NCBI RefSeq assembly: GCF_037975245.1
Contig: NC_092575.1
Span: forward strand, 20,907,841-20,971,840
DNA from: Apostichopus japonicus
Taxonomy: Eukaryota > Echinodermata > Holothuroidea > Aspidochirotida > Stichopodidae
Reading direction: 5' to 3'
Length of the DNA stretch: 64,000 nt
In this document: in pieces, positions 60,369-64,000 of the stretch
Position numbering within the stretch: the stretch's first letter is position 1
Layout of the letters: every line of letters starts with the position of its first letter
The notes under the pieces: generated by a model
Seen by the model: only the letters and a program-made list of their open reading frames with translations
Told to the model about the DNA's origin: nothing
The model's database searches: none
Made by a program: the position numbers and the translations under genes

Positions 60369-62009
60369 ATTTTACACTTACAGAGCCGTCTATTTCGGCT
60401 CTGGTCACTTAGGAGTACAGTAGTAGCGCCACCAGTATCCTTTTGGCGTTCCATACTTTTGGCGTTCCATAATGTAGAGCTATACACTGAAGTTTGCTGT
60501 ACGTCGCTGACTCGTAAATTTTGCTGATTTTATGCAGTGTTGTGAATTGTACTCTCTCGATCGCCGCTCCACGCAAATCTATTAGTTACTAGGCCTATGT
60601 GGAAGAAGATGCTATTATGTAACTCCAATGGGCAATCTTTCATCTTGATCAAAGGGATGGAACTCATTAAGTTGAGTCTCTCGTTGCTCATTCATATGAG
60701 TTTAGCGGGAGACCTGCATGTAAGTTATCTCAAATGAGCTGGTGAACCGAAATGACAGGTTTTCATAATCCAACCGTGAATGAATGTTTAGCCTATGCGA
60801 ACCGTAACGTTAGGCGTTAGTAAATGCCTAGGCTAGCACTTATCTTAGGCCTAAGTTAGGCTATAGTATATTAACAGAAAGGATCGGCAAAGGTTTGGTA
60901 ACATTCCATGTCTGTAGTGCCTACAGTCATTCTGCCTTTGTACACATCCTACATCAATGTAATGGCCAAAGTTTCAGTGATTGAATGAACCCAACTAGGC
61001 TATAGGCCTATACATGCCCTCTATGGAGATTGCACAGGGAAGCAAGAATTAGTCTACTAGGCCTACTACTAGTCTACACATCTAGGCTAGGCGGTTTCAG
61101 TTATTCTCTGCACACGGTACATTCGGCTGATTACTTTTTGCTGATTTTTTTATTTTTTTATACATTAATGTACACTAGGCCTAGGTTTCCCATTAATATT
61201 AGGATACCAAATCTAGGATAATGAAAATAACATGGGAAAGTACCAAAGAATGTTGATAAGGATAGTTAGACTGAGCTTATGTCAGGGAAGTTAAGCTGCT
61301 TATAATTAACAAAAGGCATAGGTGTTTGTAATAAGGGATTACATAAAGAAGTACAAGGCGGTCGCGGTCAACCTAAAAGGCAAAAGGAGGCTGTGTAGTC
61401 ATGGAATAAGTAAAGTATTAAAATGCGGACCGAGTAATAAGGATGAAACTTAGCGTGACAGAATTTTTCCATACAGCAGCTGGTTTTCACCTTTTTCATG
61501 GCATATTGATAACTGCAGCCAAATAATGTATTATTTCTTTGGTTGTATATTCTCATTCACTGTAAGTACCCGGTTGCACTTAAGAATACACGTAAACTGT
61601 GTTATTATTTAAAGTTTAACAAACTCAATGTAGTTATGGGAAGAAGAAAATAAAACGTTCAAAAATAAAATATGAACCCTGATTATTGGATTTGGTTTTG
61701 AACATTAGCATCAAGAGAAGTTACTAAAACCAACTAGAAAATCTCTGTTGATATATACTTCAAATGTTATGACACTGATAGACCCAATAAGCTTATTACC
61801 ACAGTGATTTCAGTGGCTGAACTTATACACAATGATTCTCTAAGCAATACCAAGTAATGCAAAGTTAAATTTAGGAATCTTTGAGACTGTCCTACTACTT
61901 CAAGCATCTCTCATCAGTGGACCTATGTCTGATTTGCATTTCAATGTTTTATAAAAATTGCATCTGTTTTTCTACCTTCCTGAATCATCTATCTTTTTTC
62001 CCTCTCCAG
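60369..62009. other. No supported exon; probably upstream or intronic
   Basis: AT-rich sequence. Positions 60,780-61,200 are dense in AGGCCTA-type steps, a common low-level repeat of marine invertebrate genomes. It precedes the exon at 62,010 and probably holds introns of that gene, but I could not find another exon. Confidence 0.45.
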
Positions 62010-62742
62010 GGCAGTCATACAGCGTCGCCAAAACCTTTTAATATCATTAAACAGAAAATATCACTGCAGTATGCTGCAGACAGGCCGAGATCTCTGGATA
62101 AACGGAGCCGGATTTTAAAATTTGGGAAATATGACCACGCTGGTCGATGCCTATTCGGAAAGTGTGATCAGTTTGGGTCAAAGTCCACCCTTACATTCGA
62201 GGAGGGGGTTAGTGTGGGGAAATTCCGGCCAAAGTCTATTCAGCTCAACAGTCACGAAAGAGATGAGACGCATAACGATAGCGTAGAAGCAACTCTCACG
62301 GAATCGGAAACGGTTTCAAAAGACAGCTCAAAGTTACAACAGGGAATGAATTATCATAACACAACCAACACTGAAATACTCTCAGTTCAGCATAAATTTG
62401 GGGCAAGAAGGGGTCGACGAAGAAGGATCTTCAGGAGGGACTCAGAAGTAAACTCTTCGGAAACGAGCCGCGTCTCGAGCGAATCACCGAAGGAGAATAA
62501 CAGGACTGGAAATGCAGAATGCATCACGGAAGGGGGTTGTGAGGGGGGCAACTCAGGATCCAGGCTACCTTATGAGTTAGATGGGGATGCCTATATGGCG
62601 TTTGGCAGTCTTGGCTTCCTTCTGACAGTCCTTACATCTGCTGTGTTGTACACCGGTCTGTGGAAGAAGAGGAATACCATGCTCTATCCTGACTTTATTG
62701 ATAGAGAGAGGTCTTCATCGAGGCGGAAGACAGACATCAAAG
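62010..62742 (+). CDS. Penultimate exon of the acidic-tail membrane protein gene
   Basis: It opens GSHTASPKPFNIIKQKISLQ after CTCTCCAG and ends DIK plus one base before GTAAAT. Read through the donor, the frame soon becomes Gly-rich and stops at 62,789, which supports splicing here. Confidence 0.72.
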
Positions 62743-63390
62743 GTAAATTAGGGGGGGGAGGGGGGGAAACGAAGACAGGGAAGAGGTAAACCAAGCTAGA
62801 GATAAAAGATATTGTTGGAGAAATGGGATTTACCTTTATTGTAAAGGTTTAACAATGTAATTCACTTTAAAAATCAATTTTGCTCTGTAAAATGTTAAAC
62901 CTGGACCAATGTTTTCATAAATGTTGTTATATTATCACAGACTTTCGACAAATCAGATTCGATACTGGAACGGATATTTGTTAGTAATCACTCGAAGACG
63001 AGGGCTATTTGTTTGCTTTGTATTCAAATTAACATTGTCTGATATTAAACTTTTAACTTTTTTTTGTACTTTGCGTTGCTTCTGATAATCTTGCTTTTCA
63101 TTTCTTGTTTTGTCAAGTCTCATAGTGGTGTCTTTATTGTTTATTTGTCTTGGTATACCACAGCACTACTGAAGGCAAAACTTGGCAAAATTCCAGTCCG
63201 TTCACGGAGAATTAAGGATAGGTTAGGTAGACGTGGCCATAACCATAACAGACGCTACTTGACTCTTCCCCTGGTGGAGAATGGAGAGGCAGGCATGCCA
63301 GATGACGATTCAGACGATAGCAGAGGGGAAAGAATCTCTGAGGAAGAAGAAGAAGAAGATGAAGAAGAAGAAAGTGAAATAATGTGGTAG
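62010..63390 (+). CDS. Single-pass membrane protein with acidic C-terminus, last two exons (5' end not found)
   Basis: Exons 62,010-62,742 and 63,164-63,390 join in phase 1 (AAA G|CA CTA), giving 319 residues from the first seen codon to the stop. Acceptors are CTCTCCAG and ATACCACAG, and the donor is AAAG|GTAAAT. Residues 1-193 are polar, with NTT, NSS and NRT sequons, two Cys pairs (CLFGKC and CITEGGC) and a basic stretch ARRGRRRRIFRR that could be a furin-type site. Residues 194-218 (AYMAFGSLGFLLTVLTSAVL) form one transmembrane helix. The tail is basic, then ends with a Glu/Asp run and SEIMW. Sequons before the helix suggest a type I topology. The family is not recognised, and the upstream exon with signal peptide was not found. 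Confidence 0.72.
63164..63390 (+). CDS. Last exon of the acidic-tail membrane protein gene
   Basis: After ATACCACAG it reads ALLKAKLGKIPVRSRRIKDR and later DDDSDDSRGERISEEEEEED, ending in SEIMW and stop. An earlier AG (CTCATAG at 63,121-63,125) is a less likely acceptor: the same frame would then add hydrophobic residues from an AT-rich tract. Confidence 0.7.
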
Positions 63391-63963
63391 CTTCAAGGTT
63401 AGTAAGATAAAGATAAACACTTGGTCGTGTTTCACTTACAAAATTGTAAACTCAGTAAGTACAGTGTAACCATGAAAACAACAATGGTTGTAACGACATC
63501 ATAGGCAGGTGCCCAGAAAGAAAGTCAAAAGAACTGCTAGGAATTGTACATTCATTCGAAAAAATATGCAGAAGTATGAAACACAGAAAGTCTTACAGAG
63601 AGAAGCTCTTCCTGATGAGAGAGACTCTAGGCTGCAATGAACAGAATCCCTATAGGCCTGGGAGTAAAAATACTAACAATAGGAATCTGTCCTTGTAAAC
63701 AAAGAAGAGTGACTGTGTGAAAGTAGATGGGGGGGGGGTTCATAAACTTGAGAATGCAAACATGAGATGGGAAACAGAAATATATCAATTGACAGTCCTT
63801 CTTTATTTTTATGCAAAATTTATTGTTTGGTGAAAAATACATTGCATGGTACTTATAGGACTTGACTTACGGGGCGTTTCCAATTTTTTTTTTTATTGTA
63901 AACACAATTTGTTTTGCAGAGCAGTTGACATTATTTAATTTGTCTGTAAACATTATTTGTTTT
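63391..63963. other. 3' flank, nothing further seen
   Basis: Would contain the 3' UTR of the plus-strand gene. No AATAAA was identified on the plus strand before the window ends. A poly-G run lies at 63,730-63,738. Confidence 0.45.
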
Positions 63964-63982
63964 TTGTCTGTCTGTCTGTCTA
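63964..63982 (+). repeat. (TCTG)n microsatellite
   Basis: About four and a half TCTG units near the window edge. Confidence 0.85.
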
Positions 63983-64000
63983 TTATGACAGCTGATCTTC

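Overview
This is a eukaryotic nuclear window. It is AT-rich and intron-rich, with long (TA)n, poly-G and poly-C tracts, several classes of metazoan transposon debris, and genes split by canonical GT-AG introns. The repeat spectrum (tRNA-derived SINEs, a Penelope-like element, hAT MITEs, L2/CR1/Rex-like LINE tails) and the gene content point to a marine invertebrate. An echinoderm such as a sea cucumber is my best guess, but the species is inferred from general style and not proven. There are no operons, and most open frames in the window are chance or low-complexity frames.

Layout. Positions 1-40,000 are mostly gene-poor. They hold SINEs, LINE fragments, (TA)n loci (one inside a perfect 28-bp-arm inverted repeat), a 47-bp minisatellite, a 1.45-kb (ATCACC)-type satellite, and a 372-bp-period array of tRNA-like repeats. 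One convincing isolated exon of an unidentified minus-strand membrane protein gene lies at 27,156-27,317. A 365-bp hAT MITE with a perfect 8-bp target duplication sits at 39.5 kb.

Positions 41,993-57,536 (minus strand) contain a complete six-coding-exon SLC15A4-like proton-coupled oligopeptide/histidine transporter. I resolved it exon by exon with consistent phases, giving 602 residues. Its introns carry a second hAT MITE, LINE remnants, a degraded Penelope-like element with RT and GIY-YIG domains, SINE fragments, a hairpin-bearing minisatellite close to a splice donor, and tandem partial copies of the start of exon 5 including its splice acceptor. A 128-138-bp minisatellite starts just 3' of the stop codon.

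Positions 58,900-63,400 hold a probable small minus-strand gene (58,984-59,217), a short CG-rich stretch that could be a promoter between divergent genes, and the last two exons of a plus-strand gene for a single-pass, probably type I, membrane protein with a very acidic C-terminus.

The most notable protein-level observation is that the transporter has lost the first glutamate of the ExxER proton-coupling motif (Val44) and carries Arg in place of the TM4 Lys. The most notable DNA-level observations are the decoy splice-acceptor array in intron 4, the inverted repeats flanking (TA)n, and the SINE family with a three-hairpin 3' body. I see no clear, wholly undescribed system.
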